From Sphaerosporella brunnea (taxonomy: Eukaryota > Ascomycota > Pezizomycetes > Pezizales > Pyronemataceae), in the NCBI GenBank assembly GCA_008704415.1, contig VXIS01000039.1, positions 62,001 through 126,000 of the forward strand: a stretch of DNA of 64,000 nt, given 5' to 3'. Positions 45,616 to 57,111 of the stretch are shown here, in pieces. Under the pieces are notes generated by a model. The model saw only the letters and a list, made by a program, of their open reading frames with translations. It was not told the origin of the DNA and did not search any database. Position numbers and translations under genes: made by a program. Position 1 is the first letter of the stretch; the number at the start of each line of letters is the position of its first letter.

Positions 45616-47892
45616 ATGTTTCGAACCCAAACCAATGAGTTCGATGAAGTCATCGGTCAGTTGCCGCGCCCCTCAAGCTCGCAAAGCGCATCCGCTCACA
45701 AGCTCCTAGCTAAGGCGACTGACGAAAACCTCACCTCCGAGAACTGGGAGTACATGATGGATGCTTGGGAGAAGGTCAATAGCGGCGGAGAGAATGCGTG
45801 AGCTCCTTTGTATTGCTTGTGATGACTGTCGCCCGCCAACTGATGCGTCGAATGCTCTAGCTCCAAAGATGCAGTGGCCGCGCTGATAAAGCGCCTTGCC
45901 CATCGAAACGCAAACGTTCAACTTTACACGCTTGAGGTCTGTTAGCCTTTGCATGATATCCACCTTCACGTGGACTGATGCATGTCGTAGCTTGCCAACG
46001 CGTTCACCCAAAACTGCGGCCCGAGCATGCACCGGGAAATGGCTTCGCGAGCATTCACAGATTCGTTGCTACGGCTAGCGAGCGATAGGGTCAATAAGCA
46101 CACTCGCCCCGGATAACTGCGTTCTTATGCTGAATGGAGCCTTAGAATACGCATGCGAAGGTGAAATCGAGCATCATAGAGAAAATGGCCGAGTGGTCAG
46201 CAATGTTCGAGAGTGACCCTGGGCTCGGCATCATGGAGCAGTCGTTCAGTAGACTTAAATCCGCAAGTTAGTTTTCTTGCCATCCGAAGATGAGCCGTGC
46301 TGATGTTCTGAACACTCCAGACCCGAACATCCATCCGCCCTCGAAACCGACGAAGCGAGAAATTACCGACCTTGATCGGCAGAAAGAAGAGGAAGAACTT
46401 CAGATGGCCCTCGCAATATCTCTCAAGGAGAAGTCCAATACTTCGCAGGGGTACAAGCCGGCTCAGGCTTCTTCGAGCCATGTCCAAACCTCGATACAGC
46501 CTGCCGCTACACAACCCGCGGTTGTTCCTCACACGACAGCAGCAACGGTATCCCGGGTACGAGCTCTGTACGATTTCATCCCCTCAGAATCCGGCGAACT
46601 TGCGTTCCGCAAGGGCGATATCATTGCCGTGTTGGAGTCTGTATACAAGGATTGGTGGAAAGGCTCTTTAAGGGGGCAAACTGGAATATTTCCACTCAAC
46701 TATGTCGAGAAACTCTCAGATCCGACTGTAGAAGAGCTGCAGAAAGATGCGCAGATCGAGGCAGAGGTCTTTGGACAGATCAAGAATGTGGAGAAGCTCT
46801 TAGCGCTCCTAAGCACATCTGAAGGAAACTCGAGCGTTCAAGATAACGAGGAGATTACCAAACTCTACCATTCGACACTGCAGATCCGACCCAAACTGAT
46901 CGAACTAATAGGCAAATATTCTCAGAAGAAAGGTTGGCAGCAACTCTTTGTTTGTGAACTGGCTGAAGCTCATACGTATAGATGATTTTGTGGCGTTGAA
47001 TGAGAAATTTATCAAAGCGCGAAGAGATTATGAGGCGTTGCTCGAGTCCTCGATGTCCCCGACTGCAGCGGCTCATTACGGAAGGCCCCCTGCTTCAGCC
47101 AACCCTTATGGCTATCCACCAGCAGATGGGTATCCGGAACCAGGTCGTTATTATACACCTGCACCGCAGAATGCATCGGTGTCTCCTCAGAATCCCCAAG
47201 GTGCATATCCTCCCCCTCAACAGAAGCCTGGATACGGAGGTGGAAGTCGACAATCGAGCAACCAATATTACCCTCAACAGCCCACTGATGACTACCATCC
47301 TCCGCAAGGGGGCGTGGCCCCATTCTATATCGTTGGTCAAATGCCTCCCGGTCAGCCTCCGACACATGGCCGAAATTCTGTCTCACCTTCCGAAACCCCC
47401 CAGCATCAACAGCGACCATCTGCGCCTGCGGGAGCGCCGACCTCTACCAGCCATCAGACTGACGGCCCCACGCAGCCACCGCAGGAGCTTGCAACCTCTA
47501 TTTATGACACCCCCATTGAATCCACGCACGAATCGAGCTTCGCCCCCAACGCGACAGGAAAACCTGCTTCTCCCCCTCACGGGCTTCCCCCACCTCACGC
47601 TGGCTCTTACCAGCCGTATCAGTACCAGCAACGCCAGCTTTCCAACCAGCAGACTAGCTATGCCGGACCGGAAGGACCTTCTCCTGTATCCCCCCAAAAT
47701 CCGTATCCTCCATTGCAAGGCTCGCCACCACCGCCACAAAGCTACCAGGTGTATCCTCAGCAACGGCCGCAAATATATTACACGCCTCAGACTCAGCCTT
47801 CGGAGCCGGGTCTTACCTCGGCAGGTGCACCGCAAGATTATTACAGACAAAATGAATTGTTCTTGCCAAACGGGGCAAGGTCGCAGGGGTAA
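45616..47892 (+). CDS. HSE1: ESCRT-0 subunit Hse1 (STAM-like)
   Basis: Endosomal ubiquitin-sorting protein that partners Vps27. Six exons: 45616-45797, 45861-45936, 45991-46089, 46146-46266, 46321-46932 and 46982-47892 (666 residues). Domains: VHS (residues 1-150, including WEYMMDAWEKVNSGGENASK and NTHAKVKSSIIEKMAEW, the latter fixing the intron 3 acceptor); UIM EEELQMALAISLKEK; SH3 (RVRALYDFIPSESGELAFRK ... DWWKGSLRGQTGIFPLNYV); a GAT-like helical region (IKNVEKLLALLS...DDFVALNEKFIKARRDYEAL); then a 280-residue Pro/Gln/Tyr-rich tail typical of fungal Hse1. All expected domains are present and in order. Confidence 0.95.
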
Positions 47893-49502
47893 TTCATTAA
47901 TCGAGATTCCATATAGAGCTCGAATATCATGTTTTGGGGTTCGTTCTTTGCGTTGTTAATGTGGGAAGGGCCTGGCTGGGAATAACTTAAGGTTGGCTCT
48001 TCTATTTTTGTACTGCATGGGTCTTCTGGACGAATAAGTCAATTTGTATTACTTTGGCTCTTTTTTTCTTCTTTTTAGTTTTTTACGATCAAAGGAATAT
48101 ATGATGGCCTGTATGTGTGGGTCGAGCTGAGCATGTTGCTGGGCTTTGTTGTTTTGACGCTGGTGTGTAGTTCGCTACATTCTCACATTGATCAAGCATA
48201 ATAGCTATCATAATCAACGGGCGATGACTGATGTACTTACTTAGTTATCACTTGTGAGTGTTGCCCCATGTAGTACAATAGCAACTGAACCGAATACTAT
48301 TACGCCATCAATAGAGATTGTGTGTGCCCTCTATGGTTGGGACACTGTTGGGGGGTTTGTCCGTGGGATATTTGCTTAGCCGATCAGATATGTCGACAAT
48401 AGTTTGTGGCTCTATTTTCTGCACCAGGTTCTTTTCCGTACCTTACGGGGTGGTAATAATCGTTGGGTATTGACATGTATGCCATTGTTTTTTGTTGCCC
48501 AAGTGGATCCATCGAATGTCAGCATTTCTCGTGATTTGAACTGGGTCTAAAACCTGTCGGATGGTTTTTTTGCTGGCATCCTCTCAGTGTCGTCAAGCAT
48601 AATGCATCACTCGATCGTATTTCACCCAATAAGCCTGCCATGCCTCACCATCTCCGGCGAATAAAAAAAAAATGGTGAGGATAAAAGACGCACGAAGCAT
48701 CTGTTTAGATCCGGAGTGTATTTCTTCCAAAGAAGGGCACCTGTAAATTAAATGTGCCCGTGTTGCTGTTTCTGGGCTCGCGTATGGGAGGCGACAAAAC
48801 ACCTTGCCCAAACCATCACCACCGCCACTCTTACTAAAACTAAATACTGCCCCTGCCCGCGGAAGCTACATCACCGCCACCTTTTCAGGTTCCACTGTGT
48901 ACTCGTACTTGAAATCAAGGTAGTACCTACTCTACATAAACAACATCCCCGCCATCGCAGTTGTAAAGTTGCTGTGAGCCAACATCATTCATTCAATCGT
49001 CTCCCCTCAACGCTCGCTCCAACAAACACTCCCCTCGAACATTTGCGCCCGTTCAGTGACCGAATTACATTCACCCGAGCAAACATACCGCATTTCCTCG
49101 AGCCGTAGGTTGACAACTATCGCAAGCATCGGCGTGAGCAACTCCCGATCCCCCGCTCCTCTCCTCCCAAAAATATCGTCAGGCCCGAACACAAGCAGTC
49201 AGCTACCCCGGAACGAAACCACACCCATCGATCACTCGTAAAAACGGTGCCTGACGCCCTTCCGATCAGATGACACGGACTTGGAGAGCTTTGACCTGAT
49301 ATCCCTTCAGCGGCTGTTTGGTGCCACACACTTCCTTCCTTCGAAACCAGCCGACGCCTTACTCTGATTCCCACAGTCTCTCATCCTCTGTCTGAGCGAA
49401 CAGTCTCAAAAAAAAATCAAGCATAGCGGAAACACTATCCGCCTTCCAACTTTTCTTGCTTCGCGCGCGCATCTGAATTACCGCTCCGTCGATCTTTTCC
49501 CG
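47893..49502. other. Intergenic, HSE1 to ZDS1
   Basis: 1.6 kb. After HSE1 comes T-rich 3' flank (47990-48100). From about 48750 the plus strand is C/CA-rich, suggesting a long ZDS1 promoter and 5' leader, possibly with leader introns. No gene is recognised. Confidence 0.5.
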
Positions 49503-52288
49503 ATGTCAATGAAGGTCTGTGATAAGCTCCTTCCTCTTGGTGGCTTTGTCCGCCGATGTCTTAAAAAGAAGCCGGCCCCTGGGCTATGGGACTGACGGTT
49601 CAACCACAGCTGCTGACGTAGCGAATCCTACTATAGACTACCTCGCGCGTACGCGACTCTAGAGGATTCACCCATAGTCCCGGTTCCAGGCTGTCGATCG
49701 ATCCCGACCATCATGTTACGGAAGCAATAGGGGATATGTACGGCGAATACACGGACGAGGTAGGAAACCGGTACAGTTTCGTTCCATCGGCACCTGGGGA
49801 AACAGAATCATCGCGAAGCTCCAAGCGACAGTCGATGCTTTCTGTTCCAGTAGTGCACGGCCGGAACGCAGGCAGCGGCAAGGGCTCCGGGGGTGCAGGC
49901 GGCGGCGGCGGGGTCGCAGCCAATGTCCAGACTCCACCGACATCACCGGCTTCTCTAGCCAGACCTGTAAGTCCTTCGCTGGGAGGCGCCGCAAACAAGC
50001 AGTACCCCCTTAACGACATCGACTACGAGTCCGATCCCGTCGCCGTAGCCCAGGAAATGAGCAATCTGCAAGCGCTGCGGAGAATGTCGATGGATGTCAC
50101 GGCGGCCGCAGATCCAGATCTACCATCATTCAGTAACTTTGTTCCGTCCACGCCCCCTGAAGATGGTGGCGATCCGGGCAGTGTGTTTTGGGTTCCGGCG
50201 CGGCTACATCCTGAACTGGCACCTCAAGAGTTCAGCGCTTTTCTCGAGGCGAAGAAGAACGAAATCCGACGACCACAGACTGCAGGCTCGTTGTCGCCGG
50301 ACGGGTCACCTTCCGGCGGGCCCAGCTTGCGACGAAAGAAATCTATGCTGTCGCGGCAGATTGATGCAGACGCAGCCAAGCACTATAGGGATGGGGCCGA
50401 AAGGCTTGAGAAGAGGAAATCTCTGCTTGGAGAACCAATGGCGCCGGCTATTCAATTGGACGACCTCATGAAGGATCCTACGGCTCTCATGCACAAATTG
50501 AGCGTGGATTCACAGCGCAGGATGGAGAAAGGTATGGGATCTGGGGTCCTCGCTCTAAGGTGTGCCTTGACAGCTAATGGACTCTAGGCGACCAGGTAGA
50601 CGATGTACCAATAATATTCGCGCCCAAGGTGGGATTGAAACGATCAACAGCTACACACTACCGGAAAGGAAGCCTAAGAAGAGGCGAAAGGGTGGGGTCA
50701 AGACGTGGATCGATGAAGACAGCAGAGACAGACAGCGAAGATTATTATGGTCCAGACCCGAAGGCTGGCTTTAGACTGGATCGGGTTTCGACTGAACCTG
50801 TCTCGCTGCCATCGGCATCTAGGAATAAAGACGAGTCATGGCGTTCGCAAAGGTCACCTCCGGAATCTTCAGGGGCACCCATGTTATCTGATGACCGCGG
50901 GTCCGATACGACCCCCGCATCATTTACAACCCAGGACAAGCATAAGTCTGCGCCGGCAAAGGCACGACGCTCCTCGTCGCCGAAAGGCGCTCCTCGATCC
51001 AGGACCAGCGAACCCGCGCCGCCAGTACCTAAAATTGTCGAAACACCACCACCTTCGGCAGATGTACCAGAGAGACATTCATCTTTCGAACCGCCCAACC
51101 AAACCCCGAAGAAACGGTCTACCACCAACCATCGCTTATCCGATTCCTCCTCCGATGCAGCGCCAGCAAAATCCGAGCACATGGTAGTTCCGGGAGACAA
51201 AAAGGACAGAAAGCGTCCGGACACATCAGGCAGTGCCGGAAAAGATCGAAAAACAAGCTGGGGATGGCTATTAGGAGACTCAGATAGGGCGAAAGAGAAA
51301 GAAGAGCAAAGGGAACGGGAAAAGGAGGAAAAAGTCAAAGCCAAAAAGGAGAAGCGTCCAAAATCCGCCGAAAAGACAGACAAATATGACAACACTCGTC
51401 TAGATGTATTGCAAAAGTCGATTGAGCTAGGTAATACGGGTAAGGTGGTTGCCTCGGATCCCCCTACACCTTCTACTGTCGAACCACAAAAGCCGGAATC
51501 GAGGGAATCCCGAAAGTCTCGAGGGGAAGACAAGAAAGACAAGGACTCAGGGTTTTTGTCCTTTTTTGGTGGCTCGAAAAAAAAATCTGGGGATAATTCT
51601 TCCTCCACGGAAAGGAAGGGACGGTCCTCAAGAGGCGTGTCGCCTGATCCGGCGCACAATGTTCAACCAAAGTATTACTACACCAGATTTCCCATCCATA
51701 TTGAGCGGGCCATATACAGACTATCTCATCTGAAACTTGCAAACCCACGGCGACCATTGCACCAGCAGGTACTTCTCAGCAATTTCATGTACTCATATCT
51801 GGCTCTTGTGCAACAGACTCAGCCCCACCTCATTCAACAGGCTACTAGCCCTGCGCAGCAGCAGAAACAGGAAGCGGCAGAGCGGCAGCGGCAACAGGAG
51901 CAACAGCGATGGCAGCAAAGGCAAGAAGAGGAGCAACGGTATGCAGAACAGCAGCAGAATCACTACTATGAAGATGTAAGTTTTGCCGCTGCTTGTGGTT
52001 TGTCTTGCGCACTGACGCCATAATTATGTGCAGGCCCCAAACGATCATGAATATGTGGACGATACTCAAGGCTATGACGACGATGACGATGGTCTGCGCT
52101 CCAGGCAGACCCAGAAGACCGGTCGTTCCGGACGTCAAGAGGAACTCGTCCGAGAGCATTATGAGCATCATGGGCCAAGGGGTCGCGAGCCAGAAGCACC
52201 GAATGGCGGTGGTGGTTATTACGCCGACCAAAGGGGCATGAGCGGTGGGTTGCAGAGGGAACGAGATGAACGGGACGATATGTGGTGA
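49503..52288 (+). CDS. ZDS1: Zds1/Zds2-like polarity and PP2A regulator
   Basis: In yeast, Zds proteins bind the Cdc55 form of PP2A and affect mitotic entry, polarity and silencing. Main exons: 49637-50531, 50588-51975 and 52034-52288. The frame is open upstream of the ATG at 49736 and encodes a conserved-looking stretch (RLSIDPDHHVTEAIGDMYGE), so I extend it. A 12-nt first exon (49503-49514, MSMK) spliced over a 122-bp intron to the acceptor at 49636 keeps the frame, giving 849 residues. A start at 49736 would give 812. Most of the protein is disordered and charged, with a KEKEEQREREKEEK segment. The diagnostic Zds C-terminal domain is YYYTRFPIHIERAIYRLSHL then KLANPRRPLHQQVLLSNFMY (51676-51795). 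A Gln-rich, acidic tail follows. Confidence 0.85.
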
Positions 52289-53374
52289 TTCGCTGCAGGC
52301 GATGGGAATTGCGAGATGGGATACCATATACCCAGTCGAACAGTTTTTCTTTTTTCGGATGGAGCACAGCAGCGCTGATGATGTCATATCATGGATGGGG
52401 TGCTTTTCACCTGCCACTATTACGAAGCATAGCGAATTGGTCTTTTACTTATTTTCTTTCGATATGTGGTTTGGGTGTGCTTCGTTGTACGTTTTGTCAC
52501 ATTCTTTTCGCTCTGATGGGGATATTGGAGCAGCGATTTATTGCCCTCCCATCCCTCTTGTTTTTTCCCTCAGCCTTATTCGTTTGTTTTGCAAGATTTA
52601 GGAGTCTTGTTTTCAGGAGTTTTATGTTGGTATTGACGGAAACTTTCGGTGAAACAAAGAGTTGAGGTCTGTCAACGGCACGGGTGGACAATGTGGATTA
52701 TTTCAAGTATTTTTTGGGGCACTTTTTTTTTTCGTTCACCTCTTGTTGTCTAAGGTGAGCCTGACTCGACACGCCCTTTTTTTATTTTATTTTTTTCTCT
52801 TTTGTTTTTGTTTTTGCTTGAAGATATCCACTTTTGCGCGAAAAAAGAACATGGGACTATTCTTAGGTGTAAATAAAAGGCAAGGAATGTATTCTATTCT
52901 GTAATTTCGGAACATCTGCTTTTTTTTTTTTGTTTTAATCATAATGTATTCGGCCGTGTGCGGCCATGACATACATAGAAGTGGAAGTAATGCTACCCCT
53001 AGGCTCGAGGGGCCTGCGATTTTCCTTGATTTCTTTCCCTTTGGAGGTGCACCAGAATGCGCACTAAGGAGATTCGTGACCAAACACAAGGAAAAGGAAG
53101 AAACGAGTTTAGGCCTTAGCCGGCCATATTCCAACTTTGGTGCTGTCTAGGAAAGCCATCACCGTCCATTGTACTGGTTACGCGGGTGGCCGCAGTTGAC
53201 CCACGAGATAGCATCGATAAGGGGACGGACAGGACGAGTAGGGTGTCATGATCGTTCGCGGTCGTTTACAGACAATCAACTTGACTACAAACAAAACAAA
53301 AGTACTGGTTACGGGCATATGACCTCGCAGCAAACATGTGTAAAATCAAAGCTACATTACATAGGTACAAAGAG

Positions 53375-53651
53375 TACCGCATAAACTCAAAAACAAGAGA
53401 CTCGACGGCGCGAATAGAATAGTAGAAAAATGTGTCAGGTGTGGATGAAATGTAATACCAGATTCGCGGATTTGTGAAAGTGGTGTGCAGGACCCACGGC
53501 ACCTCTCTCCAAAAAACACCGTACCAGTGGCAAGTAGTGGTGAATTTCACTCGGCTCCCAGCATGCATTTACCAATTTCACCCACACCTCACACAGTTTC
53601 CTACTGTTCTATTCTCGCCGTCGAGTCTCTTGTTTCTGAGTTTATGCGGTA
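53375..53651. mobile_element. 277-bp TIR element with TA borders
   Basis: The left arm TACCGCATAAACTCAAAAAC followed by AAGAGACTCGACGGCG pairs with the right arm's reverse complement TACCGCATAAACTCAGAAAC followed by AAGAGACTCGACGGCG. The inverted similarity extends about 75-80 nt (through AGGTGTGG(A/G)TGAAAT). TA lies at both ends and there is no ORF of note. It is 6 bp from copy 2 of the 119-bp element. Confidence 0.82.
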
Positions 53652-53657
53652 CGTGTA

Positions 53658-53776
53658 TACCGTAGAGATTCGGTACTAAGGCAATGTGGCAAAGTCACTG
53701 CGCTCTGTGGATAAGTCACTCAGCCTCATGGCAAAGTCACTTAGCCATATTGCCTTAGTACCGAATCTCTAGGGTA
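53658..53776 (-). mobile_element. 119-bp palindromic MITE, copy 2 (inverted)
   Basis: Same TIRs (TACCGTAGAGATTCGGTACT) and, reading the minus strand, the same interior as 44906-45024, with octamers AAGTCACT starting at 53692, 53713 and 53734 (21-bp spacing kept). Differences are limited to a few substitutions, for example AGGG for ACGG at the right end and CCATATTG for CCACATTG. The near-identity implies recent movement. Confidence 0.85.
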
Positions 53777-54080
53777 TGTCTATTTAGTTGAATTGTGACG
53801 TATATGAGGGTCCACTCAAGCAGATAAGCGAGCTGTCCGATTTCGCACGTGGGGTGGGCACGATGATGAATTGACTGCGTCATAAAATCTCACCCCATCC
53901 AAAATCAAGTAACTTTTTTTTTGTTTTTGTTTTTTATTATTATCAGACTTGCGATGAATCTGGAGCCGCATTGCATTAAAGTGTATTCACGTAAGCCCTG
54001 CAAACAGGCCGTTACCAACAATCGCCGCTCAACTGCATCGACGCCGCGCGCACAATATTGGAGAAGATCTATGTACCATC

Positions 54081-56410
54081 CTATCCACCTGTAGCCGTGC
54101 GCCTCCACATGAGGCTAAGAGTGACTGTTGCCGCTGCTACGTACCATAGATCAGTAGCTGCACTGTGCAAAACACAAGAAAGGAGACTCACCAGCCACCG
54201 CTCCAGCAATCCACAGGTTTGTCCGATCGACCGCCTCCGGCTCGGTGCGCGGACTTGCTGTTCCAGGAAACAACGCTGCTTCGGCCACTGTGGCCCACAA
54301 TTCGCTGACAGATCCCCAGGTGGCACTGACATGGAGTGGGGCGCTCATGCCCAGCTCACGAGTATATTCTTCGGGCTGCATTTCGAAGCGCTGGGTGGTT
54401 TTATCCTGGTCAGCCTTTAAGGCGGCATAAACCGCCGGAAGTTCATCGAGGTGTGGATAACGATTCTGTGGGGTAACATGTCATTAGATGTACCGCATTA
54501 TGCTGACGGAAAATGCTAAGACTTACCCGCAATTCGGCGACATGCGCGAAGCTATCCGGATTTGACGAATCGTAGGCGTAACACACGACATCGCATTCGT
54601 TCAAGCGTGCGGCATTCTCTAAGATTGCTGGTTCAAGCTCTCCCAGCTCCTCGAGTATCAGATAGCACTGTTTTCCACCTTGCAGCTCCACACTGTTAAC
54701 AGCAGTGCGAGGCTTGATGGTGGGATGGTACGTGGCGTTGAATGATTTGTTGAGGAACACGTCCAGCAGTGTGCTTTTTCCACACCCACTAGAGCCAAGT
54801 ACGTAGCAGAGCACAACGGTGCGCTCCACTTTCGCCTGCCGCCGCTTTCTGCGGCGAGCTTTTGTCAGCTTAAGAGCGGCAGTTGTGCCGGCCTTGTCAT
54901 TGGATTCAAATCCTAGGTAGGCAAGGTATTCCAACGTGGTTTTGGGGTCCTGGAAAGTGGTCATGCTCCATTGTGCTAGCCATCCCTGCAAAGTGATGTG
55001 ACCAGCCTCCGAGCGCACGGTGGACGATGGGAAGCCGCGTTCTATCCAGGAAGTCGGGAGGCCCGGGGTAGGCGCAAAAAGAGCCTGTAGCTCTTCGCCG
55101 TTGAGACCACCATCATTGTCTTTGTCGAACAACAAGAAGAGGTCAACAAAAAAGCGATATCCAATGGGCGAGAGCTCAGCAGAGGCTCCGGGTGGGACTT
55201 CAAACTTAGGATGCAAGAAGCTGTCCTTCAAGCTCAATGAATCTGTGTAGTGAAACGTCCGCAGAATGCTCCAGATCGTCTCATGTCTTCCTTTCTCGGC
55301 AAAAATCTTGTTGAGGAGAATAAATCCCCTGCTATCAATTCCAGCCTCAGTGGCAGAGGTGGACGATATCTTACGGATGAGCGCCTTGATCTCATCAAGA
55401 TCATCCGATGCAAGGGGTTTGCCAAAACATTTTGTCTGGAAATCTTGGATCTCTTTGTCGTTGAGCAGGCCGTCTTGGTCCCTGTCACACAGGACTTTCT
55501 GGATCAGCAAACACTCAATTCGGGACATGCAAAAGGGATACGAACAGAAGATCCTCTGCAATGCCGCCACCGCCGCAGGCTTTAAATTCTGGTCTCTGGA
55601 GTCGTACAGCGGCGCAATGGGATGTGTGACAGCGCGCTGGCATAAGTAGAACATCTATCCCGTTCAGCTGCCACGCTTCCCCAGGCATAGGTAAGTCATA
55701 ACAAACCTCGTTGATATTTCTTAACTCTTTTGCGCTAGCCCGGATGCATGAATCGATCTCCTTGAACTCGAGCATGATAGGCATCATCTCAGTTTCGGCC
55801 TCTACGTCGGGATACAGGTCGCTCTTGTTGGCGCAGAGAATCACCGGTAGCTACCACCGCACTTCAGCACCCTGAAATCAGGGGACTAGGCGCAAGACAA
55901 AACCGACATTAACACCAAGACTACGGAAGAAAGGCAACCAGAATAAAGACACCCGTTCATAGCTCTAGAAAAAAAACATCAGCCAACGAATAAATTCTAG
56001 GAGCTGATTGGCTAGGACTGACGAACGTAATGGTCCGAATACACGAGACATATCACATTGCTTCGCCGAATTTCCTTGCGTAGACTGTTTCGTTCCTGGG
56101 GAAGAGCTTCGATCGCGTAGCCGCTAGTTAATAGTCCGCGCTGACACCCCAAAGCAGCTGTGGTACGCACCCGACGTGTCGACAATAGTCGTGAGCACTC
56201 CCTCGGGGGCTCCAATTGTGAGTGGGGGTAATGTAGGTTGTATCTTAGTCGGCCGGAAGTGATCTTTCACGAGACAGGTAATGAGTGAAGATTTACCGGT
56301 GCCTGCAACAGTTCAGCACGTAGCACCAGTAGCACCAGTAGGTACACAGAATACGGGATCAAGGACCAACCTTCATCGCCGCAAACAACGATCCGCACTG
56401 TATCTGTCAT
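54081..56410 (-). CDS. GEM1: Mitochondrial Rho GTPase Gem1 (Miro)
   Basis: Outer-mitochondrial-membrane GTPase for mitochondrial inheritance and regulation of ER-mitochondria contacts. Eight exons: 56410-56371, 56302-56171, 56106-56027, 55964-55908, 55850-55707, 55654-54527, 54465-54192 and 54136-54081 (636 residues). First GTPase: [15 protein letters not shown] (joined across intron 1), PPLTIG, IVDTS and NKSD. Two EF-hands: [12 protein letters not shown] and [12 protein letters not shown]. Second GTPase: [13 protein letters not shown] and HPTIKPR. The C-terminal anchor [20 protein letters not shown] is made by removing a 55-bp intron; an alternative acceptor would leave a 34-bp intron and seven more residues. 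[12 protein letters not shown] is the family start. Confidence 0.92.
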
Positions 56411-57111
56411 TCCGGCGGATAGATAATGAGGTTGTTAGGCGTGAGCTTGTGGAAGAGCTGTCGTTGGAATTAAGTCGGCTTGGCGCACGGCTAGCCTCAT
56501 TTCTTCTCACGTGCTTTGTGACACGTGAAGTAGGTACCAACGCAGACGGATTCAAATGGAGGAAATTAAACTATTCCCTACCCTTGAAAAGCTATTTATA
56601 TGAAACCTAGCAATTGGGATGTCTTTTAATCGTCATGCCGTTCCGTTTTTCAATATTGGCGAATATTGAAAATCCATAAACTATTATATCCCAGATTGAA
56701 CACCCAAACACGTACAGAGTAGCCCTTAAAGGCAAATCCCGATCGAAGAGGAGAACATGAAAATAGAAGTTGATGAAAGCCAAATAACAAGAAAACATAA
56801 TAATTACACAGAATGGAAACGTAAACGTGAAGGTAGAAATGGGCATAGCCAGTGAAAAAAGGAGATTGGAAGAAGGAAAAGCGAAATACGGATCTGCTTA
56901 ATCAATCATTAAATCGTAAGGCAAAGGAAGAGAAACCAGAAACAGCGGGAATCGCCTGTTGCCATGGGAATGACAAAAGACCTAACGTTCCAGCAGAAGG
57001 CTCGTAACTCCAGAGGCACATGAAAAGGAAATGGTCGTCGTGTATCCACACGTTGAAAATGAGAAAGCAATAATCATGACGGCCCCCCTTTCAACTCCAG
57101 AACACTGCGAG
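56411..57111. promoter_or_regulatory. GEM1 upstream region and coiled-coil gene 3' flank
   Basis: About 700 bp, A-rich on the plus strand, between two minus-strand genes. No operator or small gene is recognised. Confidence 0.45.

Larger units (their letters stand above)
52289..54080. other. Intergenic, convergent ends, with two palindromic elements
   Basis: 1.8 kb between ZDS1 (+) and GEM1 (-). The 52.5-52.95 kb part is T-rich with runs of nine or ten T. Palindromic elements occupy 53375-53651 and 53658-53776. No gene is seen. Confidence 0.6.

Noticed and set aside
54158..54191. 34-bp intron near the end of GEM1
   Set aside because: A 55-bp intron using the acceptor at 54137 fits the size class and still forms a good membrane anchor.
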